Source of the DNA: Desulfobacterales bacterium
GTDB lineage: Bacteria; Desulfobacterota; Desulfobacteria; Desulfobacterales; JAFDDL01
Reading direction: 5' to 3'
Length of the DNA: 64,000 bases
Assembly (NCBI GenBank): GCA_034003325.1
Contig: JAVEYW010000004.1
Coordinates: forward strand, 186,001-250,000
Shown: one piece after another, positions 43,643-55,500 of the stretch
Position numbering within the stretch: position 1 is the stretch's first letter
How the letters are laid out: every line of letters starts with the position of its first letter
Made by a program: the position numbers and the translations under genes
Notes under the pieces: generated by a model
What the model was told of the DNA's origin: nothing
The model's database searches: none
Seen by the model: the letters and a program-made list of their open reading frames with translations, nothing else

Positions 43643-45095
43643 GGGTTTCAATATAACCGTCTGAAAGGGTCTTCAAAAAGGTTATAATTTTGACCCCGTC
43701 CGTCGGGAACATGAATGGCTGCATCATGATTCGGTTCTCATCGAGTTCTGGCTCGGGGAACATATTGGGGTTTGGCGTCTGACCGTCACCCATGCCACCG
43801 CCGCCCATACCACCGCCGCCCATGCCACCACCACCCATACCACCGCCTCCGCCCATGCCGCTATCCATTGTGGCGCGCCAGGCGTAGAAGTGAACAATGC
43901 CGTCCATGCCGTCCAGCGACTTGAAAAAGCCATTGTGCCCGTAGGATTTTACAAATCCTGGATCGGGGCGAAAATCGACATTGCGTACTGTGGGGGTCTT
44001 GAATTTACCCATTTCAACCGAATAAATTTCTGCCGAATAACCGGCTGCCTTGAGAAAACCTCCCAGACCCGGGTCCACCCAGTTGATGCCGTCCGGGTTC
44101 CATTTTTGGGGCATAAAGTAAAACGGGTTTTCCGGATTTCTGGGGATGCCGAGATTGTGATAGCTGAAATCGGTGAACAGGGGATAACCCGCGGAACCTT
44201 CCGTAAGGGTGTGACAGGAAGCACAATTGCCCCGGTTCGGATCATTAAACACCGCAAGGCCCTTGAGTTCGTCATCGGTCAGCCCGAGATTTCTGTAATG
44301 CTCCCAGCGAATCGGGTTGTTCTGGGCATTGCCACCGCCACCGCCGCCGCCCGGTCCCATGCCCATAGGGATGCCGTTCGCCCGGATGTTGCTCGGATTT
44401 TTACCCGCGGCCTTTGCATTCGCCCAGAACAGATCGAACTTGGAGGTGTATGGGCTGGATTCGGCGCTTCTTTCGTATGCGGCCACGGACCGGACGATAC
44501 GCTCGTAAGTACCCTCGACATCTTTCACAAAGTCAAGTGACCCGGGTCCCCACACCGCTTCAAAAAGCCCGGCATAATCGGAATGCGCAACCCGAAGGCA
44601 TACTAGCTTGGCATTCGGCATGGCCTGCTCCAGCGGGTTTAAAAAAGGCCCCATGGCCTGTTCCGCCAACGGATCGCCGAGCGACCAGCCGGTGGCCCGG
44701 CCGTCCCAGAACATGCCGCCGATCCATGAGGTTATACCTAAATTCACGTCGTAGTCTGGATTATAATAAAGTACAGGACTCTCCCCGCAATAAGCGGAGG
44801 TCGGCGGTTTTCGATTGCCGTAGCGCGTCGCGATCGCCCCCTCGTAAACGGCCAGGCTGTCGTTGACATCGGAATCCGGGCCGGTGAAAGCGGCGACAGG
44901 ATCATGGCAACTCGCGCACGACTGAAGACCGGTTACCGACAGGCTGGAATCGAAAAATATAGCCTTGCCGAGGCTTATCAATTCAACATTTTCAGGCTCT
45001 TCTGCTGCCTGAGCCCGTGACGCCAGGGGATTTCCGAAAACGGATGGACCGACCACAAAAGTCATTGCAATCAAGATATAAGCTATTTTTTTCAT
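43638..45095 (-). CDS. Diheme cytochrome c peroxidase/MauG-family protein with Gly-Met repeat
   Basis: A 485-residue exported protein with a signal peptide (MKKIAYILIAMTFVVGPSVFG) and two haem sites, CASCHDP (about residue 63) and CASCHTL (about 290), the CcpA/MauG pattern. Members reduce H2O2 or oxidise protein residues through high-valent haem. Two low-complexity insertions stand out: GPGGGGGGG near 265 and four to five GGGGM units near 410-435. The second is encoded by a 15-bp tandem repeat and could bind copper through Met. Last gene of the surface-oxidase cluster. The C-terminus ends in the repeat element. Confidence 0.9.
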   Translation of the reverse strand: MKKIAYILIAMTFVVGPSVFGNPLASRAQAAEEPENVELISLGKAIFFDSSLSVTGLQSCASCHDPVAAFTGPDSDVNDSLAVYEGAIATRYGNRKPPTSAYCGESPVLYYNPDYDVNLGITSWIGGMFWDGRATGWSLGDPLAEQAMGPFLNPLEQAMPNAKLVCLRVAHSDYAGLFEAVWGPGSLDFVKDVEGTYERIVRSVAAYERSAESSPYTSKFDLFWANAKAAGKNPSNIRANGIPMGMGPGGGGGGGNAQNNPIRWEHYRNLGLTDDELKGLAVFNDPNRGNCASCHTLTEGSAGYPLFTDFSYHNLGIPRNPENPFYFMPQKWNPDGINWVDPGLGGFLKAAGYSAEIYSVEMGKFKTPTVRNVDFRPDPGFVKSYGHNGFFKSLDGMDGIVHFYAWRATMDSGMGGGGGMGGGGMGGGGMGGGGMGDGQTPNPNMFPEPELDENRIMMQPFMFPTDGVKIITFLKTLSDGYIETP

Positions 45096-45136
45096 ACGGA
45101 TGTTCCTTTCCGGCATTGTCTCTACCGTTCCGTTTC

Positions 45137-46309
45137 TTATGGTTGATAGCCATCGGTCAGAGTGTGCAGAAATGCTACGATATCATCTATTTCCTGCTCG
45201 TTCAGACCGAGGCGCCCAAGGGTTCCCGGCATGGCCATCGGATGCCGGTGAACGGTTTCCGGCACTTCGGCTTCAGGCCAGTTGCTTTCGGGAAGGTCGC
45301 GTGTATTGTTAAAAACAACGACTTCGCGGAGCGTTTGGTGGTAGCCGTTGTGCGTATAGGGTGCAGTAACGGCGCAATTCCTCAGAGACGGGATTTTAAA
45401 TTTACCATCCTCCTTTGCCGCCTCTTCTTCCGGGTAGCCCGCGCTGCGCAGGAAATCACCCACCCCCTTGTCTATGTAATCTTCTTTATCCGGATTGAGT
45501 GCGGTAGGAATCGTGTAGTATGGCAATTCCGGATTACGCGGCGTGCCCAGGTTCTGGTGGCCGAAGTTCGTAAAAAGCCCCCAATCTCCCTCCGCGTGGC
45601 AATTGGCGCAACGGCCTTTTCCCATGGGCTGGATAAGCTGGTAGCCGCTAAGCTCCGATTCCGTGAATTCAGCCTCTCCTTTTTTCCAGTAATCGTATTT
45701 TGACGTGAATGGACTGACCTCGGGGGATTGCATATAGGCAGACAATGCCAGCGCAACGCATTCATACGTAAGATCGATGTCTTTAAACACCGATGAACCG
45801 AAAACATGCTTAAAAAGATCGGCATATTCGGCCTGGCGTACCGAAAGCACCACTGTTTTTTTGTTCGGATTATGCATCTCAAGTGGATTTAAAAATGGTT
45901 GCTTCGCCTGGTCTTCCAGAGTGTCCACACGCCCATCCCAGAACAAGCCCCCTTTGTACTGACCCTCAGGAATCGCAAGCGACGTGGCCGGATCGAAGTA
46001 AAGAGGGGGGCTGAACATGGCATACGCGACACTCTGCGCATTGCGGTTGCCGAACCGGTTCCGGATGGCCCCCTGCGAGACCGCCAACTGGTTGGAGTCC
46101 GCGAACCCGGCCGCCGGATCATGGCAAGAGCCGCACGACTGGCCCGGCGGTTTGGAAAGATTGGTATCAAAAAAGATTGCTTTGCCCAGGGTTTCGATAG
46201 GGCTTAGATCCGTGACCGGATTTTGCGCCAGCCCGAGAGATTGAGCTGCCAGGCCGTAAAGGCTTACTCCCAGGGCAAGCACCAGAAATTGATAAGCGAT
46301 TTTTCTCAT
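45137..46309 (-). CDS. Diheme cytochrome c peroxidase/MauG-family protein
   Basis: A 390-residue exported protein with a signal peptide (FLVLALGVSLYGLAAQSLG), CGSCHDP (about 58) and CANCHAE (about 235) haem motifs, and the conserved NFGHQNLGTPRNP and NTRDLPE segments. It is a shorter paralogue of the next gene without the Gly-Met region. AAAGGAGG precedes the ATG. The 41-base spacing to the downstream paralogue indicates one transcript. Possible roles are peroxide removal or oxidative modification of the co-encoded copper proteins. Confidence 0.91.
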   Translation of the reverse strand: MRKIAYQFLVLALGVSLYGLAAQSLGLAQNPVTDLSPIETLGKAIFFDTNLSKPPGQSCGSCHDPAAGFADSNQLAVSQGAIRNRFGNRNAQSVAYAMFSPPLYFDPATSLAIPEGQYKGGLFWDGRVDTLEDQAKQPFLNPLEMHNPNKKTVVLSVRQAEYADLFKHVFGSSVFKDIDLTYECVALALSAYMQSPEVSPFTSKYDYWKKGEAEFTESELSGYQLIQPMGKGRCANCHAEGDWGLFTNFGHQNLGTPRNPELPYYTIPTALNPDKEDYIDKGVGDFLRSAGYPEEEAAKEDGKFKIPSLRNCAVTAPYTHNGYHQTLREVVVFNNTRDLPESNWPEAEVPETVHRHPMAMPGTLGRLGLNEQEIDDIVAFLHTLTDGYQP

Positions 46310-46526
46310 CTGAAACCTCCTTTTTGAAGCAGGATTACGACGCTGTCGGTCTCGCATAGCGCCCTCCCCTTTGAAAAGCCGGATTAACAGGTTAAAATTA
46401 TGGTGTGCATACGGTAGCAGCGATCAACCAATCCGAGGGTACATGACGTTGAAGGCGTTTCCCCTCGTAACTTATTCAGCCACGCAGACACGACGGCGTG
46501 AAAAAATATACGGCCTTGCGATGGAA

Positions 46527-46976
46527 TCATTCCACGATAAGATTTTCAGCCTTGAAATTTCCGATGACGACAGTGACCTTGTCTCCTGATTTGACGTACC
46601 CGCCCGGGTTACCAAAGAACATCCAGTAGACGTATCCTTCCTTCGGCTCGTTGGATGAGCGCAAGGGACCGGTTTTTGGGGGGGCCGGTACAATAAACTT
46701 CGCCCCTGTCTCCTGATGGATCAGATAGGGCTTGGTTTTGCGATCGAACAGGGGGGCTGCTTTTTGCGCATCTACCACCCGGTAGCGAAAGTCGAGCATG
46801 AAACCTGAAGAGGTCAACCTCATACCGGTGATCTGAATGCCCCATGTCTCTTTCATGCTTTCCGTAATTGCTGCCTCTTTTGCCGCCTGCTTTTTCGATG
46901 TGGCAGCGCACTCGCTCAGCGGCAGCGACAAAATGGCCAGAAAAATTACCAACGGCACCAGAACATTTCCCTTCAT
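46527..46976 (-). CDS. Small exported protein of unknown function
   Basis: A 149-residue protein with a signal peptide (VLVPLVIFLAILSLPLSECAA). The mature part is beta-rich, with FMLDFRYRVVDAQKAAPLFDRK and YVYWMFFGNPGGYVKSGDKVTVVIGNF. I do not recognise the family. No cysteines occur after the signal and no haem or copper site is seen. Its place between the copper proteins and the diheme proteins suggests an assembly or partner role in the same system. Confidence 0.8.
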   Translation of the reverse strand: MKGNVLVPLVIFLAILSLPLSECAATSKKQAAKEAAITESMKETWGIQITGMRLTSSGFMLDFRYRVVDAQKAAPLFDRKTKPYLIHQETGAKFIVPAPPKTGPLRSSNEPKEGYVYWMFFGNPGGYVKSGDKVTVVIGNFKAENLIVE

Positions 46977-47063
46977 GCGCTTTTCCTTTACCTGATGAAA
47001 CCGGGCATCCCCGTCGCCGAAAGATGCCCGGTTTCGTGTTCAACTCATCCTTTTTGCCGCCGG

Positions 47064-48101
47064 TCAAGGCACGAGTGCCTGGACCGATATATAAGCGTGC
47101 ATCGCCCCTTTAACCGTAGCAACATTGGTCCGGAAAGCTCTGCGGTCAAAGATCGGATAATTTCCGGTTGCCGCCGTGGATGGCGGTGAAAACACCGCGT
47201 CCAGCGTCTTGCCCGCCGCCAGGAGCAGCGCATAGTGCTGCTTTGGATACGGGTACAGGTTGCCGTCTTCCGCAATGACGCTCAGATGGGCGCCGAGGAT
47301 CTCCGGCGCGTGGTCTTTCAACCCCGCGTTCAGGAACCGCAGCAACACAGTAGTGCCTGCATTGATAGCAGCAATCGGCGCTTCCGCATCGGCGGCAACC
47401 CCGTTGACAAGGAAATACATCGGCTCGTAATCGATCGTGCTAGGATAGGCAGGAGTACCGTAGGTTCCGTCGGCCACCGCCGCATGCAACGCCGGGTCGA
47501 TCTCACTGTAAATGATCATCACCTCTTCATTGTAGGGCATGTCCGGATAGGCCTGCGCCGGAATGTCCGCGGTGGCCTCAACCACATTCTTGGTTACCCC
47601 TCCATACAGTCCCATCTGCACCTGGACAGCGGGATGGGTTCCACTGTGATAAAGATACGTGCCGGGTTTGATATTGCTCCAGATGTAAGAGGCCGAACCG
47701 CCTTCCGCCGGGGTTTCATGGGTAAAGGATCGTATCCGGCCGTCCGGAGTACGGGTTACCAGCGGTGGTGAAGTCCCTACCTGTCCCGGGATGATAATGG
47801 ACACCGGTACACTAAGTTCATTTGTCAAGTTTACCGTCAGCCCCTGTCCCGCCGGAACCATGAGTTTCGGTCCCGGGACAGTGATAAGGTTATCCCCGGG
47901 AACAGTGCCATCGCCTATATCATAAGATACGAGGGCATATCCCCACATAATGACACTTGCACCATCGGGCATATCGATAGTCGTTTGTGCGGCCCTCAGA
48001 TTATACGTCGCGCCATAGGCCGGGCCAGCCATCACCGCCAGGGCGATCAACCCCATAAGTATAATTTCCGGAAATTTTCTTTTCGGCTTGTGGTTTATCA
48101 T
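47064..48101 (-). CDS. Two-domain cupredoxin (multicopper-oxidase-like) protein
   Basis: A 345-residue exported protein with two cupredoxin domains (about 35-175 and 190-345). In domain 1 only YHSGTHPAVQVQMGLYG remains of the second copper motif; the position of the first HxH is IIIPGQVG. In domain 2 the expected HPxHxH is replaced by DHAPEILGAHLSV, and no HCH is seen. So it cannot form a full type 1 plus trinuclear centre alone. It starts one base after the stop of the preceding paralogue, so translation is coupled and a complex is likely. Confidence 0.87.
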   Translation of the reverse strand: MINHKPKRKFPEIILMGLIALAVMAGPAYGATYNLRAAQTTIDMPDGASVIMWGYALVSYDIGDGTVPGDNLITVPGPKLMVPAGQGLTVNLTNELSVPVSIIIPGQVGTSPPLVTRTPDGRIRSFTHETPAEGGSASYIWSNIKPGTYLYHSGTHPAVQVQMGLYGGVTKNVVEATADIPAQAYPDMPYNEEVMIIYSEIDPALHAAVADGTYGTPAYPSTIDYEPMYFLVNGVAADAEAPIAAINAGTTVLLRFLNAGLKDHAPEILGAHLSVIAEDGNLYPYPKQHYALLLAAGKTLDAVFSPPSTAATGNYPIFDRRAFRTNVATVKGAMHAYISVQALVP

Positions 48102-48102
48102 G

Positions 48103-49446
48103 TCAATTCCCTCCTTCCTTTCCCATTATGGGGTTTTCGCCTTGTTCCAGAGGCAGAGCCATCATGGAACCGCCGGGGGGTGTGACGATCAGCATGGTCA
48201 TCATGCCTCCAGGAAAGATATCGTTGTTGGTCATCTCCTTCTCTGTATGACTGTGCAACATATAGGTGAAGCCGCCCATTGGGTTAAGCCCGCCCTCTCC
48301 CGGCGGCAGGCCGCCCAAAGCGCCCAAGAACGGGCTACCGCTCCAGAAGCCGCCGAAGGCCAGGTCTCCCGTCTCGGGCAGAAGCACCGGAAAGGGCTTA
48401 CCGTGGTCATTCGGGTCCTCGCCGGGTGCCATGGGATCATCCGGGCCATGGCCGTAAATGTCCCATCCCATTCCGGCGCCTGTCCAGGTAAAAATCGCGT
48501 CCACGGTCTGCCCCGGCACGGACTGAACGGTAAACACCTCATAGCTCAAATCGGTTCCCTGGCCTGCGCTCGATTCGAGTAGCCTGCCGTCCCGGGCGAT
48601 CACCCGGGAATGATTGCCGTGATGATGAAGGGGATGCAAATCTCTTCCCGCACCGATGACCCGCAGAAGTATTTTCTGGCCAGGTTCCATCATAGGCATA
48701 CAGTTATATGGCTGGTTGGGCAGCCAGCTGACAAAGGGTGCAAACATGGTGTCCGGCGCACAGCGCCCGTTGATGAACCAGTACCCCGGGAAAAATGTAG
48801 TGGTGTCAACCTCATCCATCCTGCCAATTTCCACGAGCCTGTGGATCTTGGGATCCATCTCGCTCAGCAGGAAAAGATACTCCCCGTCGTACGCCGAATC
48901 AGGGTGGTTGTAAGCCTGCATGGGTATCGATGGTCTGACGATGAGGGCGCCAAAAAGCCCCATATCCATCTGCAGGTCGGTCTGGGTGCCGCTGTGATAC
49001 AAATACGTCCCCGGTTGAGCGGCCGTGAAACTGTAAGTCACGGAACCTCCCGGAGGCACTTCCTCTGCAAGAAGGCCCGCGTTGGTAGCAACGGGGTCGG
49101 TTGTCACCTGGCCCTGCCCGGGAAATACGATGGACACGTTCACGGGCAAGGTATTGGTGAGAGCGACCGTCACCGAATCTCCCTGGTTGACGATCAGGGT
49201 GGGCCCGGGATACTGCACTATCGGGGTATCAGTCCCCGTCGCATTGGCGAACCCCCAGAAATAGACCGAGTTCCCCTCAGGGGTGCTGATATGGCCGGAT
49301 TTCGCGGTCAGGGTGAAATCAGGGCCGGTAATTCCGTCGATCATCCCGGGCATCATCGCCTGGACACTCCCTGCAATCAGCAGGGAGAGTGCCATATAGA
49401 GCGTTAAAGCACCGAGGACTGCTATTTTTGATATGTTATCTTTCAT
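48103..49446 (-). CDS. Multicopper-oxidase-like protein with HPxHxH motif
   Basis: A 447-residue exported protein with a signal peptide (LTLYMALSLLIAGSVQA). Domain 1 lacks the first HxH (SIVFPGQGQ) and keeps YHSGTQTDLQMDMGL; domain 2 carries HPLHHHGNHSRV (about 268) and MLHSHTEKEMTNN (about 400), the third and fourth copper-ligand regions without the type 1 Cys. A Met/Gly-rich loop (FPGGMMTMLIV...PGGSMM) ends it. This is the only cluster member with the HPxHxH element. Confidence 0.89.
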   Translation of the reverse strand: MKDNISKIAVLGALTLYMALSLLIAGSVQAMMPGMIDGITGPDFTLTAKSGHISTPEGNSVYFWGFANATGTDTPIVQYPGPTLIVNQGDSVTVALTNTLPVNVSIVFPGQGQVTTDPVATNAGLLAEEVPPGGSVTYSFTAAQPGTYLYHSGTQTDLQMDMGLFGALIVRPSIPMQAYNHPDSAYDGEYLFLLSEMDPKIHRLVEIGRMDEVDTTTFFPGYWFINGRCAPDTMFAPFVSWLPNQPYNCMPMMEPGQKILLRVIGAGRDLHPLHHHGNHSRVIARDGRLLESSAGQGTDLSYEVFTVQSVPGQTVDAIFTWTGAGMGWDIYGHGPDDPMAPGEDPNDHGKPFPVLLPETGDLAFGGFWSGSPFLGALGGLPPGEGGLNPMGGFTYMLHSHTEKEMTNNDIFPGGMMTMLIVTPPGGSMMALPLEQGENPIMGKEGGN

Positions 49447-49521
49447 GTGAATCCTCCTGTCGATTTACGGCGTTTGCTGTCCAATCCCGCCACTATCCTG
49501 TTGAATGAGTAGACCCATAGA

Positions 49522-52500
49522 CTAACCCTGCGGTGTAGTAATAACGATTTCGGTCATCATTCCCCCGAGATCCTCCTGATTATTGCTCAGATAGTTCAAG
49601 TTGGTGGTATACAGGAGGTACGTTCCGGGAGCCACCTCGGTAGTGTCGATAATAGCGTCCACAGCCTCGCCGCCACCCAGGGTGACTGAGTTGGTCGTAT
49701 AATAGAGGTCCTTGCCGCTTGGTCCCCGCAGTATCCGGGCATTAAGCCCCACCACCTTCATCGGGAGGGTGGAAGCCAGAGTGTAGAACCGGGTTACGTC
49801 CAGGTTCGAGATGCGCAGCAGGATTTTCTGCCCCTGTTTTGCCTGGATCAGGGAGCTGACGTTCTGCGACGCCGTACCGATGGTAAAGGCGTCTCCTGCC
49901 GAAGGCTTCTGGGGAAGCGCGCCAGCCAGAACGACCTCGATCCGCGTGTTGTTTCCTTGCTTTCTAATGGTGTAGTCTGCAATTCGCCTGGAGGCGCCTT
50001 TGAGTGCACCCGAGGTGAATACCAGATCCAGTCCGTTGTAAGCATCATCCACCATCGCAAGCATGTCGCCCGAAATGTGGAAGCTGCCCACCTGCGGCGC
50101 CGGCGAATTTACCACAGTCGCCATATCCACAAAGGTATTGGCAGCTGCCGGCGGCAGGCTGCCCTGCTTCAGGGTGTCCGGGTAGCCCCGGCCGTTCAGC
50201 ATGGGGTACTTGTCCGCCATCAACTGAAATGGCAGCGGCTGTACCGTCAGACTGGCGTCGTGGAAAGCCGGGTCAAATCCCGCCATCTGAATGGGGTAAT
50301 CCACATGATAACCGGTGGAGCCGTCGCCGTCATTGTATGCGAATCCCATATAAGGCGGAGTCCCTAGATCCTTTAATGCCTGATCGTAATCCTGCTTCGG
50401 CGTGACATACAGGTTGCCTAACATTCCCATCTGCATGTGCTCGGTGGCCTCCACGTGGCAGTGATACATATAGGTGCCGGGCTCTACCACGTTATAGTAG
50501 TAGGTAAGCATGCCCAACATTTTGATGGAGATGGACGCATCCGGCACCCCGTCAAAGACGGCTGACGCCTGCGGGAAACCGTGCCAGTGTATCGTATGCG
50601 GGTCGAACAGATCGGGACGCTTCGCCATGCCCACGTTGGCCAGGTTCAGGTAGAGTCTCTGGCCTTCCTTCACCTTGATGGTCGGTGCAGGCCATTCCGC
50701 CCCCAGCATCCCCTGGTGCATGACCATGTGCATGGGAACTGTTCTCACAGCCGGATCACCCGCTTGCACTGCGGGAAGAAGATGGCTCAGGTTGCGGAAG
50801 CTGAAGATATACTGCTCGTATCCATCCGCCATGGTGCTGAAACCATCACCGGCGCCCAGGAGGAGATACCTGTTATCGTTGTCCGGAATGCCGTCCCCGT
50901 CCGAATCGATACCGTCCTCATCCGGCGGGATCTGAACCACCATCGCCTGGGTCGGCGGCAGGTTCAGGCTTACGGTTATGTTTACCGTAACCGTGCCGGT
51001 CCTGTTATTCTGATCTTTTACTTGAACCGTCAGGGCGTCGGTGCCCAGGAAGTTCAACACCGGTGTATAGGAGACCGTACCGCCCTCCGACACGGTGGCC
51101 GTTCCATTCTTCGGGTTCACCTGGATAAGGTAGGTATGGCTATCGCCCACATCAGGATCGTTGGGCAGAACACGGGTCATGCCGACTGTGTTGATCTGGG
51201 TGATGATGTCCGCCGCCGTCGGGCTGGGCGCCTCATTGGCGGCTCTTATGGTCACCGTGATCGTCACCATGGCAACAGTGTAACGTTGGCCATCGCCTAC
51301 CAGGTACGAAAAGGCGTCCGTGCCCTCAAATCTCCTGGTCGGCGTATACGTAAAGGCCCCGTCCGCGCTCAGCGCCACTGTGCCGTTAATCGGGTCAACC
51401 AGCGGTGTGGTATCGACCACGAGGGAATCTCCGTCGGGATCGAAGTCATTGGACAAAAGGCCGGGCGCCGCCACTACAAGAGGCGCGGGATTGCCTCGAC
51501 TGGGCAGTAAAATGGTATAGGCATCATTACCCGCCACCGGTGCCAGGTTGCCCGGGGGGACATAGCGGTCGGCCCCGATATATCCGGTGTCTCCTGCGAG
51601 GTCGCCGTCCATATCCGTGGTGGTCAGGCCGGCAGCGCCTCCCGGGATAGTCGCCGTGACCTTATAGCTTGATACCTGAACGCCCGCTTCGTTAGAAACG
51701 TCGACATCGATGGAAAGCGGCGAGTAGCGCACATCGATGAAATTACCGCCCTCATCGAATGCGGGCATGGCCGACGGGATGGTGGTGAACTCTTGCTCGA
51801 GAACCGTTTGTCCTCTGGGGTTGTTGAAGTATGGCGCAACAAAACCCGGGTCGGTACCACCGGTGAAAAGACAGTTGATTACAAGCAGTGATTCCGGCTC
51901 CAGATCCCAGTATCTGTCATACACCAGACTGAATGTCGTCGGGCCGGCTATCTCGAAGTGGAAGGACCTATTTTCCCAGATGATGTTGCTGTCTATGACC
52001 GGGTTGGAATTCCGGGATATGATCCCGGCCGGTTGGGCCTCGGACAGGTTGGAATCCACAAATGCCGCGCCGGCCGTGGCCGTGGAATCGTTATGCGCCA
52101 CGGTATTGTGGACAATCTCGATATTCGCCGTGTCCTGCATGGAGATGCCGCCGCCGGCCAGACCTGCCACGTTGTTCGCGATTATATTGTTGATGATCCG
52201 GATAGCGTCTCCGGGGAGGTTGAACTGGGTGCGAATACCGCCGCCGTCGCCGGCCCCGGCCAGGTTACCCTGGATCAGGTTGCCGTCGACCGTCACCGAT
52301 CCGGAGCCCGGCGTCTGTCCGCCGAGGACCAGCGGTGCCGCGCCACCGATGAAGATGCCGCCGCCGGATACAGATATGCCCTGATTGAAGGACTGGTTGA
52401 AGATGATCGAGTTGCGGGCAATGGTGCCGCCGTCGCTCCTTCCGAAGTGGCCGATGCCGCCGCCGTTATTCTGCATGAAGTTTCCAGCGATGAAGTTGTT

Positions 52501-55500
52501 CGTCACCTCGTAGTAGTGAGCGCCGGTGTAAAGAGAAATGCCGCCGCCCGCGCCGCCCAGACCGCCGTTGCCGGAGATCTGATTATGGTGGATGCGGACG
52601 TGATCGTTGCCCGCGTCCTGGTACGCCAGGCCGTCGGCCGTCTCCAGTACCAGGGCGGGATGGCCGAGGGTGATGGCGCCCCCCTGGGCCGAACTGTTGA
52701 GCCGGACCCGGTTGTTGGAGATTTCAAGGAAGTGGGCGTAACCGTTGACGAAAATGCCGCCGCCGGTGGATGCACCTTCCACAGTGAAGCCGTCGATCCG
52801 CGCCCTGAACTCCTTACCGAAGCCGCCGTATAGCGGGATCGTGTTCTTTGCGAATACGGAGATACCGGCGCCTTCAACTGCTGCCAGGGCGGGTTCCAGC
52901 CCGGCAAAATTGATCTGCTGCGCAGGCAGCAGATCGAATGCGGCAGTTAGCCACAGGTCCTGAATTTTGTCCCGCCAGTCGAGTATTTTCTCCGAGGGGA
53001 CCTGAACCGCGTCGATAAACGTGACACCGGCACCCCAGCCTTGAAGCTGAACCGCCTTGTGCATGATCACCAGCTCTTGATAGGTTCCCGGGCCCACCAG
53101 AATCAAATCGCCCGGGTTCGCGTTGTCGATCGCCGTCTGGATCCGCTGGCCGGCGTTGACATATCGAACCTCTCTTGGTTGTCCGGTCGGCCCTGTTCCC
53201 AGCGGTCCGACGGTGACGGTCACGCCCAGCTCGCTGGACTTACCATTATCACGGGTCACCACGAGCTGACCCGTGGTGGTTCCTGGGGCCACGGTGCCGG
53301 TGATAGCAGCTGAAGACCAAATGATATCGGTCAGTGGCACCCCGCCGATGGTCACGGTGCCTGCTGAATCACCGAATCCATAATCCCTTGTAAGCGGCGC
53401 ACCTGTCTCCGGGTTCGGAACTTCGACGTTGCCCATGGATTCTATAGTGATCGAAGCACCAGCCGCAGCAACGTACGGTCCGCCATCCACCTGCTTGATG
53501 ACCGGTGTGCCGTTCGGGAATTCGACATCCACCGGGAATTGTTCCGGTCCGGCGAAAGCAGCGATGGGAACCACAGGGGTATCCAGGTAGGTGGTTGTCC
53601 CCGGCATATACTGGAAGGTGTAGGTGAACTGGCTGTATTTCGGATTATGTTTTACCGTCGGATGCGTCGGATCATTCAGCACCACTGTCAGCATGTGCGG
53701 CGACATACCGCTGGGTTGCGGGAGGTTGGCCGTGTAGGTAGACGGCACCAGCGCATTGTAAGCGCCGTTCTTGTCGGATGCCGAATAGCTGATCAGATTG
53801 CCCTTCCAATCCCGAATAGAAATAGGCAGCTCCGGCGGTGCGTATTTCTCGCCAAAGGCGGGAGAGGCCGGGTCAAATTCGTTGGCCAGATCGTCCAGGA
53901 TAAAGCCCACTACCTGGCCCGCCACGGGGACCTCGGTGAACAAAAAGAAGTTGCAGGCTGCGTTCAGGCCCGGCTTCAGTGCCACCTGCTTGCGGTCCGG
54001 CAGGGGCCTCTCCTCACCGGCAAAGGGAGCCGGAATTCCGGGAAAAAGGGTCAATTCGGCCGGAACCGGGCGGGAGTCGCCCACCAGGAGCGGCTGATTG
54101 TCAAGTGTATCCTGTTCCGGCGCCGTGTTATCCGGCGATTCGCCCGGCATTACCGGGCTGCCGTCTATCGGGAGGAAAGGACCGGTGTATTCGTCGCCAA
54201 AATCAACGTTTTTGTCCTCTTCCTTCACGTGCTCATAACCGGGCGGGGCCACCGCCTCCACGATGTAGATGCCGTCCGGAAGGTCGCCGAAAGCGTATCC
54301 ACCGTCAAAAACTCCAGGCCGCGCCTGGTTGAAGTTCCTTATTCCGTCGAAGGCGTCATGTTCACCGAACAGCGCGCCGGGGGCAGGGCTGTTGCTGCCC
54401 ATCGCGCAATCCGGCAGGTTGTCATCCCAGCTGTCGGTCCGGGTGAATGCGATCGCATCTCCCCAATCGAACACGCCGTCATTATTATGATCCACATCCT
54501 CGGGTCCCTTTGTTCCGCCTTCGGACCAGCCAATTGGATAATTGTCCACATCGGATAGGACAGGGACATACGGATATGTCGCATTTGCTGGGTCTTTGGG
54601 GTCGATTTTGCCGTCAGACCCCGGAAGGCCTGTCTCATTGTTGACTTCGTCGACATACAGGTTTACCTGCACTCTGGGAATGCCCGGCTCCCAAGGCTCA
54701 GCAGCGGCCAGCCGGGGGTCGTTTTCAGCCCGGGTCGTGGCATAATAGACCATGCCGGATATCCCGCCGTTCAAACTGGGATCGTAAGGCGCTTTGCCGA
54801 ACTCCATCCGGACGGTCTGGCCCAGGAACACCTGGAACGCCTGGGTGAGCACCTCACCCGGTTCGGTTCTCGAAAGGCCCAGAGAATCACCGTCACAGTT
54901 TTCAAGTTGCTCCTGCGGGTTGAGAACTTCTCCAGGGACAACAGGTCCGCCGGCATCCACGACGAATGTGGCACCGGTTGCCTGGTAGCGCGTAAAGTCC
55001 ACCTCGGCCACCAACCAGTTGAAAAAGGGGAAAACCTCATCGAAGGGAGCCTTGCCCTCCAAGTCGGTGGCAAAGGACTGATAGATGGTGCCATCCCGGA
55101 AGCGGATGTTGACTAGCTGCTCCGGCAGGCCCTTCTCGGCTGGATCCCAGATACCATCCCGATTGCTGTCCTCGAACACACCGGCTTCCAGGCGGCCGAA
55201 CCAGTTGAACACCGCCACATCTCCCAGATCCCCCGCGTCAGCCGGCAAAGTGATGTTCTTGGTGGCGAAAATGACGTCCAGGTTATCATCCCAGATCACC
55301 AGTTCATAGGTCCCGGGGGGAATTCCGGTTATCGTAAACTCGCTGTTCTCGTCGCATGGCGCCGCATACACGCCACGGCCCGTCCCAGCCGTGCCGCTGT
55401 TCAGCCCGACCCATGCACCGGGGATTGGATGGCCCGTATAAAAAGTGAAATCCGGAGGTCTTGAGTTGTGAAGATTCACGATCCGCCCACTGATTTCGTT

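Noticed and set aside
53539-54558. Long plus-strand frame of 339 codons opposite the giant gene
   Set aside because: Arg/His-rich composition typical of antisense frames of GC-rich coding DNA; no ribosome binding site or domain.
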